In this document: positions 6,178-12,394 of the stretch, one piece after another | How the letters are laid out: the number at the start of each line of letters is the position of its first letter | Position numbering within the stretch: position 1 is the first letter of the stretch | Assembly: GCA_031254155.1 (NCBI GenBank) | Contig: JAIRVA010000121.1 | Location: forward strand, 1-12,394 | Reading direction: 5' to 3' | DNA: 12,394 nt | Source: Propionibacteriaceae bacterium | Lineage (GTDB): Bacteria; Actinomycetota; Actinomycetes; Propionibacteriales; Propionibacteriaceae | Notes under the pieces: model-generated | Told to the model about the DNA's origin: nothing | Seen by the model: the letters and a program-made list of their open reading frames with translations, nothing else | Databases searched by the model: none | Program-made: the position numbers and the translations under genes

Positions 6178-6931
6178 CGCCCACCCCCGTTCCGGCCGCC
6201 GGTTCGGCCGACCCCTCGTCGCCGACGATCTCGCCGTCGAGCAGACTGATCCGCCGTGCGAACCGGGCGGCCAGTCCCTGGTCGTGCGTGATAACAATGA
6301 CCGTCGTACCGTCCCTGGCGATGGTCTGCAGATAGTCCACAATCAGGTGCCCGCTGGCCTGGTCGAGCGCGCCGGTGGGTTCGTCGGCGAACAACAACCG
6401 GGGGCCGCCGGCGATGGCGCGGGCGATTGCCACCCGCTGCTGCTCGCCGCCCGACAACTCGCCGGGCCGGTGGGAAGCCCGGGCTGACAAGCCAACACGG
6501 TCCAGCGCCTCCAGGGCCCGCCGGCGGCGTACCCCCCGCCTCAGACCCTGATACAGCATCCCTTCCGCCACGTTTTCCCAGGCCGCCAGGGTGGGCAGGA
6601 GGAAGAACTGCTGGAACACGAAGCCGATGGACTCGGCCCGCAGCCGCGCCCGCGCCGGCTCCGGCAGCGTGGCCGCGTTGACTCCGTCGATCCAGATCTC
6701 GCCCCGCGTCGCGTGGTCCAACAGCCCCATGATTGAAATCATAGTTGTCTTCCCCGAGCCCGACGGTCCGACCACCGCCACGTTCTCGGCGGGCTCGACG
6801 TCGAGGGTCACGTCCTTCAGTACCGTGAGCGGGGGGTGGCCGGGGTACGTCTTGGTCACCCCGCGCAGGGACACCAACGGTACCGCCCCCCCACCGGCGG
6901 GACGCCCTTCCTCGGCTGCCAACGTACTCAC
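6164..6931 (-). CDS. ABC transporter ATP-binding protein, MacB/LolD-like
   Basis: The 255-residue ATPase carries Walker A GPSGSGKTT (55-63), Q-loop FVFQQ (104-108), signature LSGGEQQ (159-165), Walker B RLLFADEP (178-185) followed by the D-loop GALD, and the H-loop THD (His216). FFLLPTLAAWENV after the Q-loop is typical of the MacB/LolD group, which powers permeases of the kind encoded next. The start is GTG at 6931, whose GTGA overlaps the stop codon of the adaptor gene; the gene also overlaps the permease by 14 bases, so the three are translationally coupled. The first ~18 residues precede the conserved domain and are not conserved in the family. There is no obvious Shine-Dalgarno, consistent with coupling. 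Confidence 0.96.
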   Translation of the reverse strand: MSTLAAEEGRPAGGGAVPLVSLRGVTKTYPGHPPLTVLKDVTLDVEPAENVAVVGPSGSGKTTMISIMGLLDHATRGEIWIDGVNAATLPEPARARLRAESIGFVFQQFFLLPTLAAWENVAEGMLYQGLRRGVRRRRALEALDRVGLSARASHRPGELSGGEQQRVAIARAIAGGPRLLFADEPTGALDQASGHLIVDYLQTIARDGTTVIVITHDQGLAARFARRISLLDGEIVGDEGSAEPAAGTGVGDERQ

Positions 6932-8379
6932 GGGATAATGACCTCGTCCCCCTCGCGCAACTGGTCGGACTCGACCTGGGCGCGGGTGTCGGCGATGAGC
7001 CCGACCTTGACGGCCACCAACGTCCCGTCCGGCCGCTGAACGCAGTACCCGCCCTCGGCCAACGCCATGAGGGCCGTCACGGGTACGACGAGCGCCGCTT
7101 CCACTTCGTCCTGGACGAACGAGATCGTGATCGCGCTCACCCCCAGCCCGGACACGAGGGTTTGGTCGTTGATGGTGATGCGCGCGGACGCCGGTATCTG
7201 CTGCATGGTCGTGGGGTCGGTTTTGGCGTCGATGAGTTCCTCCACGACGCCGTCGACCTCCGTGCTATCCGGCAGCGTCATGATCGCCTTCGTACCCGTC
7301 GCCAGCAATCGGCGTTGCGCATCGGTGAGGTCGGCGCGGCCGTAGAGCAGGGTCTTGGTCCAGGTCAGCACCGTACCGCTCGCCGCCAGACCCAGCTTGG
7401 CCTGGACGCTGTCGATGCGGACCTCGGGTTCGGGCACGATGAGGACCGACTGCGGGCTCACCGTGTTGAGAAGGGCCTTGTCATAGTCCGCTTGGGCGTT
7501 GGCGACGGCCTGGGTGGCGCTGGTCACCGCGCTCTGCTGGGCCGAGGTGTCCGGCGGTTTGAGCAGGTCGTCCCGCTGGGCCTTGGCCAGGTTAAGCGCG
7601 TCTTGTGCGTTGGCGATCTGCGCCTGTGTACAGCCGGTCGTCCCCGTGAGCTCGTCGCCCGGGCACTCCCCGCGGATCATCGCGTCCAGCGTCCGTTGTG
7701 CCTCATTAACGGCATTGTTCGCTGCCACAATTTCCGGCTGGGACGGCTTGTGGTTCTTCGCCGCCGCGAGCGCGTCCTGCGCGTTCGTGAGGCTGTCTTT
7801 CGCCGAGCCCAGCGTCGCCAGGGTCGTGGCCCGGAGGGTTTGTTGTTCGGTGGACGGCGGTACGGTGGGGTACCCCGCCGCCGCGTACATCGCGCCGATC
7901 GCGTTCGACAGATCCTGGTCGTACGCCTGTTGGCCCTCGGTACCGGCGGCGAACCCGAGCGTGGCGAGCGCCTTCCGGACCATCGCCACGTCGGGCCCCG
8001 CGACGCCCGGCCCGATCTCGCGCCACAGCGGGAGATCGCCCTGGAGCAGGAAGACGGGCACGCCCTCGACCTCCATGACGACCTTTCCGGCGGCGATGAA
8101 ATCACCGGCCGCGGGTACGTGGGTCACGACCCCGCCACCACCGCCCAGCGCGACCGCATCCCCGTACCCTAGCGTCCCTGACAAGCGGAAACCGGCGACA
8201 AGGGAGGTACGTTCGACGGTGGCGGTCCGGGTCGTCGTGGTTGTCTGCCCACCGGTTGACCGGTGGCCCCACCACACGGCGAACCCGGCCACCAGGGCGA
8301 GTACGACGACGATGGCGACAACGACAATGATCACTCGACGGCGCGGGTGGCGGATCTTCTCACTCGACTCGTTACTCAT
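6928..8379 (-). CDS. HlyD/MacA-like membrane-anchored adaptor with peptidoglycan-binding-like segment
   Basis: The protein has 483 residues. A basic N-terminus (HPRRR) and one transmembrane helix (about 16-37) give an anchored protein facing outward. A Thr-rich linker is followed by the first half of a lipoyl-like barrel (about 52-115, GTLGYGDAVAL to GVPVFLLQG). Residues 117-170 (GPDVAMVRKALATLGF) resemble a peptidoglycan-binding fold. Residues 180-305 are a long Ala/Gln-rich coiled-coil hairpin with one Cys pair (239, 250), and 310-483 contain the closing barrel and membrane-proximal domains. This architecture is known for actinobacterial adaptors beside MacB-like ATPase and permease genes. 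The start ATG is preceded by GAGGGG. It is the first gene of the exporter operon and probably couples the permease to the cell wall or stabilises it. Confidence 0.88.
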   Translation of the reverse strand: MSNESSEKIRHPRRRVIIVVVAIVVVLALVAGFAVWWGHRSTGGQTTTTTRTATVERTSLVAGFRLSGTLGYGDAVALGGGGGVVTHVPAAGDFIAAGKVVMEVEGVPVFLLQGDLPLWREIGPGVAGPDVAMVRKALATLGFAAGTEGQQAYDQDLSNAIGAMYAAAGYPTVPPSTEQQTLRATTLATLGSAKDSLTNAQDALAAAKNHKPSQPEIVAANNAVNEAQRTLDAMIRGECPGDELTGTTGCTQAQIANAQDALNLAKAQRDDLLKPPDTSAQQSAVTSATQAVANAQADYDKALLNTVSPQSVLIVPEPEVRIDSVQAKLGLAASGTVLTWTKTLLYGRADLTDAQRRLLATGTKAIMTLPDSTEVDGVVEELIDAKTDPTTMQQIPASARITINDQTLVSGLGVSAITISFVQDEVEAALVVPVTALMALAEGGYCVQRPDGTLVAVKVGLIADTRAQVESDQLREGDEVIIP

Positions 8380-8602
8380 CTGGACCCCTCATCACACTGG
8401 CGCTAGCACGTCGACGGCTGACACCAGATTAGCGCAAGGAACCTCCGATGCCCAGTCGGCGAGGACGGATGGGTGAACGCGGACTGAGAAGGGGTATCAC
8501 CACGAAAGTGGTACGACAACCGGGGGAAGGGAACCACAGCATCGCGCCCGCCCAAAATTTGTCGGTGCCGCCGTTTAGGATGTCAGAACAGTCTCGGGAA
8601 GG

Positions 8603-8628
8603 AGAAACTATGCCGACTCACGGTCGGC
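8603..8628 (-). terminator. Possible terminator of the GH10 gene
   Basis: On the minus strand, 33 bases after the GH10 stop codon, GCCGAC, a 5-base loop and GTCGGC form a 6-bp stem (8628-8612), followed by a short T-containing run (TTTCT). The stem is short and the T-run weak, so termination efficiency is uncertain. Confidence 0.4.
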
Positions 8629-8661
8629 GGCGAGACCTGGGTGCGTCTTGGTCGCCAGCCC

Positions 8662-9912
8662 CTATTCTGCCGTCCCGCGGACCTCCACAGTCAGCCGTCC
8701 CGGCTGGCTGAGGTGGATCCGGTGGGTTGTCCCGGCCACGGTCACGTCATACGTACCGAGCCAACCGGTCAGGGAGAACTGACCGTCGGCGTCGGTCCGC
8801 CCCACGGTTTCCGGGATCCACCACTCGCCCTTGACCAGGGATGACAGAGCGTCGTACGACGGTTTGTGCGTGCCGTCCGCCCGGACGAAGCCCATCGGCG
8901 CTCCGAGCCAGGCGTTCGCATCGGTGAAACCCCAGTAGACAACGGCCTTGACGGCCGGGTGGGAGACCATGGACGTGTAGTGCCGCACCATCTCGTCGGC
9001 CTGGCGTTCTTCGCCCTCCGGAGTGGTCGGCCACGACGGGACCTGGAAGTCGTTGAGGTCGACGATGTGGCGGGGCATGAGTTCGCCGGAGACGAGGGTG
9101 GTCTCGGTCAGGTGGATCGGTAACCCGTAGCGGGCAAACTTCTCGACCTTGTCGAGTAGTTCGGCCTCGCCACGGTACCCCTGTTGCATGTGCGTCTGCA
9201 GCCCGATCGCGTCGATTTTGATCCCGGCCTCGAGTGCGCCCTCAATCAGGCACTCGTAGCCGGTGCTCAGATCGAAGTCGTTGAGGAGGAGGTACGCCTG
9301 GGGGTTCGTGGCGCGGGCCTCCTCAAACGCGAGGCGCATCATGTCCAGGCGGCCCTTGACGTAGGCGAGTTTCGTGACCCCGTTTTCTTCGGCGGTGAAG
9401 ACGGGCATGATGACGGCCTCGTTGATGGCGTCCCACATGTCGATGAGCCCGGCGAAGTCGCCCACGTCGCGGCGGATGCGCCCGCGCAGGGTGGCTTCCA
9501 CCTCGGGGAGCGGGAGGGAGTTGAGCCAGGGTGGGGTCTGGGTGTGCCAGACGAGCGGGTGACCCTTGAGGACGTGGCCGCGTTCGACAAAGTACCTAGC
9601 CGCGGCCAGGAGACGTTCCGTGTCGGGGCGGCCCCGTTCCGGCTCGAACCGGGCGAGGTAGAAGGGGAGGGTGGTCGCGTTGAAGAGAGCGAGGTAGTCC
9701 TCGGCCAACTGTGTGGTGGCTTCGCTGGTGTCCTCGCCCGTGGCCAGGTCAATGAAGTCGAACCCGATGTTCCCGAACAGGAAATCGTGGTTGACTTGCC
9801 GAATCGTGACGGGCTGGTCGGCGAGGGGTGCCTCATCGGCCCCGATGCACGTCACCACCGCGTGCCCGACCCGGTGGCCGTACTCCGTGTTTTTGGCGCT
9901 GATCGTCCACAT
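8662..9912 (-). CDS. GH10 endo-1,4-beta-xylanase-like glycoside hydrolase, no signal peptide
   Basis: The protein has 416 residues. The start MWTISAKNTEYGH is chosen because AAGGAG lies five bases upstream; longer in-frame starts lack a ribosome site and add only an Arg/Pro-rich tail. The GH10 barrel is clear: KGHPLVWHTQTPPWL (116-130), WDAINEAV with acid/base Glu165, LLLNDFDL (208-215), IGLQTH (236-241), IHLTETTL with nucleophile Glu270, and YWGFTDANAWLG (326-337). The family hydrolyses internal beta-1,4-xylosidic bonds. No signal peptide or membrane segment is visible, so the protein should be cytoplasmic and act on imported xylo-oligosaccharides or a related glycan. Residues 365-416 (GRTDADGQFSLTGWLGTYDV) form a small beta domain like carboxypeptidase-regulatory folds. 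It stands alone between the flotillin and exporter operons, with no sugar transporter or regulator in view. Confidence 0.92.
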   Translation of the reverse strand: MWTISAKNTEYGHRVGHAVVTCIGADEAPLADQPVTIRQVNHDFLFGNIGFDFIDLATGEDTSEATTQLAEDYLALFNATTLPFYLARFEPERGRPDTERLLAAARYFVERGHVLKGHPLVWHTQTPPWLNSLPLPEVEATLRGRIRRDVGDFAGLIDMWDAINEAVIMPVFTAEENGVTKLAYVKGRLDMMRLAFEEARATNPQAYLLLNDFDLSTGYECLIEGALEAGIKIDAIGLQTHMQQGYRGEAELLDKVEKFARYGLPIHLTETTLVSGELMPRHIVDLNDFQVPSWPTTPEGEERQADEMVRHYTSMVSHPAVKAVVYWGFTDANAWLGAPMGFVRADGTHKPSYDALSSLVKGEWWIPETVGRTDADGQFSLTGWLGTYDVTVAGTTHRIHLSQPGRLTVEVRGTAE

Positions 9913-9969
9913 TGGCGCTCCTTTCGTCGCTACCATTGTCTCGCGTCGGAGTGGGTCAATGGGCGCATT

Positions 9970-9983
9970 ACGGGAAGTCCCGT
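9970..9983. promoter_or_regulatory. Short inverted repeat upstream of the GH10 gene
   Basis: ACGGGA and TCCCGT are inverted arms separated by two bases. The repeat sits eight bases from a second inverted repeat (9991-10007) in the 169-bp gap between flotillin and GH10. It may be a second operator half or part of a hairpin; nothing ties it to a named regulator. Confidence 0.3.
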
Positions 9984-9990
9984 GGGATTC

Positions 9991-10007
9991 GCGGGAAACT
10001 TTCTCGC
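9991..10007. promoter_or_regulatory. Candidate LacI-family operator upstream of the GH10 gene
   Basis: GCGGGAAA-C-TTTCTCGC is a 17-bp inverted repeat with one mismatched pair around a single central base, 79 bp before the GH10 start. The GAAAC/TTTC core resembles operators of LacI-family sugar repressors, including those described for xylanase genes in streptomycetes (from memory). No repressor gene is in the window. Confidence 0.4.
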
Positions 10008-10081
10008 GGTACGGACGGCGGGACGCCGGACAGCCCGGGCTAACTAACGGACCCCCCGCCTGGTGCCCCGCCGACGTGGGC

Positions 10082-11548
10082 CTACTCGGCTGCCGCCGCG
10101 ACGAGGGCGGGTGACGCGGCCGACGCGGCCGACGCGGATACCGCGGGTGAGGCGGGCACTGCAACCGCCATGGGTACCTCGCCTCCCGCGAACCAGGTCT
10201 GCATCAGGTCGGTGATGTCGAAGCCGGTCGCCGCCTTGATGACGGCCGGCAACTTCACCAACAACTCGGTCGAGATCCGCGTGATGCCGCTGGCCGTACC
10301 CGCATCGCCGATGACCGTGATGTTGTCGACATCGCCGATGGGCTTGGCCACCGCGGCGAGCATGTCGGGCATGGAGGCGAGTACGCGGTCGATGACCGCC
10401 TGCTGGCCGTACTTCGAGTACGCCTCGGCCAACAGCTCTTTGACTTGGGCCTCCGACTCGCCTTTGGCCTTGATCGCCTCGGCCTCGGCCAGGCCGGCGG
10501 CGCGGATCGCGGACGCCCGGCCATCACCCTCACGGGTCAACTTGGTCTCCTCGGCTTCGGCGGCGGCGGTCACCTGAACGGCTTGGGCCTTGGCGCGCTG
10601 CTCGGCGGTGTACAACTCGGCGTCGGCGGCCTTCTGGGCAGCGTAGAGGTTCGCGTCGGCCCGCGCGCGGACCTCCGAGTCCAGCTGCAACTTGGTCAGC
10701 GTGGCGATCTGGGTGGCGTTCTGCTGCTGGGCCTCGGTGACGCGCGCGTCCTGGGCGGCCTTGGTCATGGGCCCGACGGCCTGGGCCTCGGCCTCGGCGC
10801 GGGCAGTCTCCTTCAGGAAGTCGGCCTCTTTGAGCTGGGCATCCTTGTTGGCGGAGGCGATCTGGATGCGCGCTTCGGCCTTGGCGCGGGCGGCTTCCTG
10901 GTCGTTGCGGGCCTCGGCCACCTCGGCGGACTTGCGGATCTCGGCGGCCTGTGGGCGCCCGAGGTTCGTGATGTAGTCGACGGGGTCGGTCGAGATACCG
11001 TTGATCTGCAGCGTGTCGACGCGCAAACCGGCGTCCGACAAGGCCGAAGACGCGGCGTCCTGGATCTTCGTGGCGAGCCCTTCGCGGTCGCGGAGCATCT
11101 CCTCGATCGTCATGTTGCCGACCACGCCCCGCAGCGCGCCGGACAAGATGGACTGGATGATCCGGGGGATCTGGTCTTCGCGGCCGAGGAAGCGCTGCGC
11201 GGCCGAGCGTACCCCCGCCGGCGTACCGTCGATCTTCGCCAGCGCCACGGCGTCTACGACAACTTTAATGTTGTCTTTAGAGACGCCCTCGGGGACCTGC
11301 ATCGCGATCTCGGTCGCGTCGAGCGACAGGATGCGGCAGCGCTGGACGAACGGGATGATGAACGACCCCGCGCCCATCACCACCTTGAGGGTCCCCGCGC
11401 CGTCGGCGCTCTTGCCCTTCGCGCCCGTCACGATGAGCGCCTCGTTGGCGTCCGGGATCTTGTAGCGCTTCGCCACCGCGAAGACAATGATCACCACGGC
11501 AATGATGGCAACGACGATAGCGATGATCGTCACAACTTCTGGGTTCAC
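10082..11548 (-). CDS. Flotillin-like SPFH-domain protein
   Basis: The protein has 488 residues. An N-terminal membrane segment (about 4-26, VVTIIAIVVAIIAVVIIVFAV) precedes the SPFH/PHB domain (27-200: IPDANEALIVTG, FIIPFVQRCRILSLDATEI, GVSKDNIKVVVDAVALAKI, NMTIEEMLRDREGL, GLRVDTLQINGI). Residues 200-375 are the flotillin coiled coil with recurrent Ala/Glu (AEARNDQEAARAKAEARIQ). The final ~45 residues become hydrophobic and Ala-rich, with a small in-gene 9-bp repeat. Flotillins oligomerise at the membrane and organise fluidity and protein assemblies. The start is GTG at 11548, whose GTGA overlaps the stop of the NfeD-like gene, with GGAAGGA seven bases upstream. This NfeD-flotillin pair is widely conserved in bacteria. 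Confidence 0.95.
   Translation of the reverse strand: MNPEVVTIIAIVVAIIAVVIIVFAVAKRYKIPDANEALIVTGAKGKSADGAGTLKVVMGAGSFIIPFVQRCRILSLDATEIAMQVPEGVSKDNIKVVVDAVALAKIDGTPAGVRSAAQRFLGREDQIPRIIQSILSGALRGVVGNMTIEEMLRDREGLATKIQDAASSALSDAGLRVDTLQINGISTDPVDYITNLGRPQAAEIRKSAEVAEARNDQEAARAKAEARIQIASANKDAQLKEADFLKETARAEAEAQAVGPMTKAAQDARVTEAQQQNATQIATLTKLQLDSEVRARADANLYAAQKAADAELYTAEQRAKAQAVQVTAAAEAEETKLTREGDGRASAIRAAGLAEAEAIKAKGESEAQVKELLAEAYSKYGQQAVIDRVLASMPDMLAAVAKPIGDVDNITVIGDAGTASGITRISTELLVKLPAVIKAATGFDITDLMQTWFAGGEVPMAVAVPASPAVSASAASAASPALVAAAAE
10113..10138. repeat. Three tandem copies of a 9-bp unit in the flotillin 3' end
   Basis: GACGCGGCC occurs three times in a row (the last copy imperfect) and encodes the Ser/Ala-rich tail SASAASAAS. 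A slippage-prone microsatellite in a probably disordered tail; length variation between strains would be expected. Confidence 0.6.
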
Positions 11549-12066
11549 GCGAGAGTCCTTCCAAATGTGGTTTGACTAGGTACGACGCTGAGTACGTCCG
11601 GTCCGAGCACCGCCGACACGACCACGGCGTCACCGGTCGCGATGGTGACGTCGGCGGAGAATGACACCGTCCGGGGGGAGCCGAGGTACGTCACCTGCAC
11701 CAGTCCGCGGCTCCCCGGCTGGGCACCCGCCGTGACCAGCCCGGTCGTACCCACCAGGCGGTCCAGGGAAAAGTCTTCTTGCGCCGCCTCAGCCTTGCGC
11801 AGGAGGCGGTAGAGGACGACGGCCACGGAGGCGATGGCGAGGCCGATCAGAACACCGAGAGCGATTGAGCCGATGAACGGCCAGCCCTGCGACTCGCCAA
11901 TGATCCCGCCGCAGCCGATACCTGTCAGTAAACCACCTAGTGAAGCCCCAGAAAAGACCCCCGACCCCGTGAAATCCACGTGGACCGCGTCCAGAATGCC
12001 GTCGAAAATCAGAAAAACTAACAGCAGGATCAAACCGACCGCCGCTGTGACAATGAACCCGATCAT
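11545..12066 (-). CDS. NfeD-like membrane protein, flotillin partner
   Basis: The protein has 173 residues. Transmembrane segments are at about 3-21 and 65-87, with a Gly-rich hydrophobic hairpin between them (GSGVFSGASLGGLLTGIGCGGIIG, about 34-57). The C-terminal domain (about 102-163: LVGTTGLVTAG, GLVQVTYLGSPRTVSFSAD, TIATGDAVVVSAV) is the OB-fold of NfeD proteins, recognisable by the G-x-x-G-x-V opening and the late GD-x-V-V-V strand. Such proteins, encoded directly before flotillin, are thought to work with it in membrane microdomains. The stop overlaps the flotillin GTG start by four bases. The ribosome site upstream of ATG 12066 is weak (GAAAG). The short length shows it lacks the protease domain of long NfeD proteins. 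Confidence 0.88.
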   Translation of the reverse strand: MIGFIVTAAVGLILLLVFLIFDGILDAVHVDFTGSGVFSGASLGGLLTGIGCGGIIGESQGWPFIGSIALGVLIGLAIASVAVVLYRLLRKAEAAQEDFSLDRLVGTTGLVTAGAQPGSRGLVQVTYLGSPRTVSFSADVTIATGDAVVVSAVLGPDVLSVVPSQTTFGRTLA

Positions 12067-12095
12067 GAGTCATCTTTCGTTAGTTCCGTACACCA

Positions 12096-12104
12096 AGTGT
12101 AGCA
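12096..12104 (-). promoter_or_regulatory. Extended -10 promoter candidate for the nfeD-flotillin operon
   Basis: TGCTACACT on the minus strand fits an extended -10 element (TGN followed by a TATAAT-like TACACT). It would place the transcript start about 22 bases before the NfeD-like ATG. No good -35 box is visible, which is acceptable for extended -10 promoters. Confidence 0.4.
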
Positions 12105-12240
12105 GTTAACGTCCGCGAGCCCCATGGACGGCGGACCCGCCTGGATGTGGCTGGTACCCCTGCCTCGGAGGGCACATCGACGCAGGCCGAGGAAGATGTT
12201 GAGAGAGCAAAGCGACCGAGCACCCGCTCCCGCCCCCCAT

Positions 12241-12307
12241 TTCCGCGTAAGTATGAAAACGGCAACTTCAGCGGGCGTTTCCGCCGCGTTTTCATGCTTT
12301 CGCGGAA
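12241..12307. repeat. 67-bp imperfect palindrome, unrelated to the 38-bp family
   Basis: Two 21-base arms (12241-12261 and 12287-12307) pair with one mismatch and one G-T pair around a 25-base centre; the centre itself contains a small GCGG/CCGC stem. The outer TTCCGCG/CGCGGAA and inner ATGAAAACG/CGTTTTCAT blocks are the best conserved. It could be a two-sided terminator for a gene beyond the right edge, or a dispersed palindromic element. Only one copy is in this window. Confidence 0.8.
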
Positions 12308-12394
12308 TGTACGGCAGGCTGAAACGTTCCAACGCGAAGAAACGGTACCCACCGGCCCCACTCTCCGGCCACCGACCCCGCCCTCCGACCACCG

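Larger units (their letters stand above)
12067..12394. other. Gene-free edge region with palindrome and inverted repeat
   Basis: These 328 bases contain no credible protein gene. They hold the nfeD promoter candidate, a short inverted repeat (GTCCGC at 12111-12116 with GCGGAC at 12131-12136) just upstream of it, and the large palindrome at 12241-12307. I found no tRNA-like cloverleaf. Confidence 0.5.

Noticed and set aside
8497..8512. Small hairpin ACCAC-GAAA-GTGGT between the exporter and GH10 genes
   Set aside because: A five-base stem in GC-rich DNA is expected by chance, and it has no T-run or clear position relative to a gene end.
8448..8711. A plus-strand 87-codon frame with Shine-Dalgarno-like AAGGA before ATG 8448 and GGAAGGAG before an internal in-frame ATG at 8610
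   Set aside because: The ribosome sites are attractive, but third-position GC is clearly lower than in neighbouring genes, the product is a featureless Arg/Pro-rich peptide, no promoter is convincing, and it runs into the 3' end of the GH10 gene. RNA-seq on the plus strand would settle it.
10445..11575. A 376-codon plus-strand frame opposite the flotillin gene
   Set aside because: Gly/Leu/Arg-rich without domains, entirely antisense to a well-supported flotillin; a GC-driven shadow.
12208..12218. AAAGCGACC near the right edge resembling one arm of the 38-bp palindrome
   Set aside because: Only nine or ten bases match and no second arm is present; chance similarity cannot be excluded.
12063..12392. 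A 109-codon minus-strand frame overlapping the NfeD-like start by ATGA
   Set aside because: The overlap looks like translational coupling, but the frame is built largely from the 67-bp palindrome, has no ribosome site or domain, and spans the likely nfeD promoter. Two frames are open across the same stretch, which argues for non-coding sequence.

Overview
The window comes from a high-GC Gram-positive bacterium (Actinomycetota). The reasons are GC-rich codon use throughout, a DUF6049-type secreted protein (a family I know only from actinobacteria, usually next to murJ), several GTG starts, and an ABC exporter whose adaptor carries a peptidoglycan-binding-like segment. I cannot support a genus. 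Every convincing gene lies on the minus strand, so transcription runs from high to low coordinates.

Layout in order of transcription. (1) 12394-12067 has no credible gene but holds a 67-bp imperfect palindrome and a probable promoter. (2) An NfeD-like membrane protein (12066-11545) and a flotillin (11548-10082) overlap by four bases and form the usual membrane-microdomain pair. (3) A GH10 xylanase-like protein without a signal peptide (9912-8662) follows, with a GAAAC/TTTC-type inverted repeat upstream and a hairpin downstream. (4) A MacB-like export cluster comprises an HlyD-like adaptor (8379-6928), an ATPase (6931-6164) and a permease (6177-4060), all overlapping, followed by a lipoprotein (3976-3068). 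(5) A PadR regulator (2914-2588) and a pentapeptide-repeat protein with a HAAS/permease-prefix-like N-terminus (2573-1320) form a bicistron behind a good promoter that contains a perfect 12-bp palindrome. (6) The 5' two-fifths to half of a DUF6049 gene (from 1205) runs off the left edge; murJ would be expected beyond it.

The most unusual feature is a family of nearly identical 38-bp palindromes (34-35 of 38 bases shared by any pair). One copy is intergenic (1272-1309). The other two are inside the permease gene (5538-5575 and 5892-5929), both in frame and in the same orientation, where each encodes a GRF-x3-HDVKATS peptide. They sit in a roughly 310-residue, low-complexity cytoplasmic extension that MacB-type permeases normally lack. 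This looks like a mobile palindromic element able to insert in frame into proteins, comparable in principle to the Rickettsia palindromic elements. The same extension begins with a 35-codon direct duplication.

Other points to check are a likely leaderless promoter for the DUF6049 gene, a PadR operator placed between the -35 and -10 boxes, and an excess of the tetranucleotide GTAC across the window.
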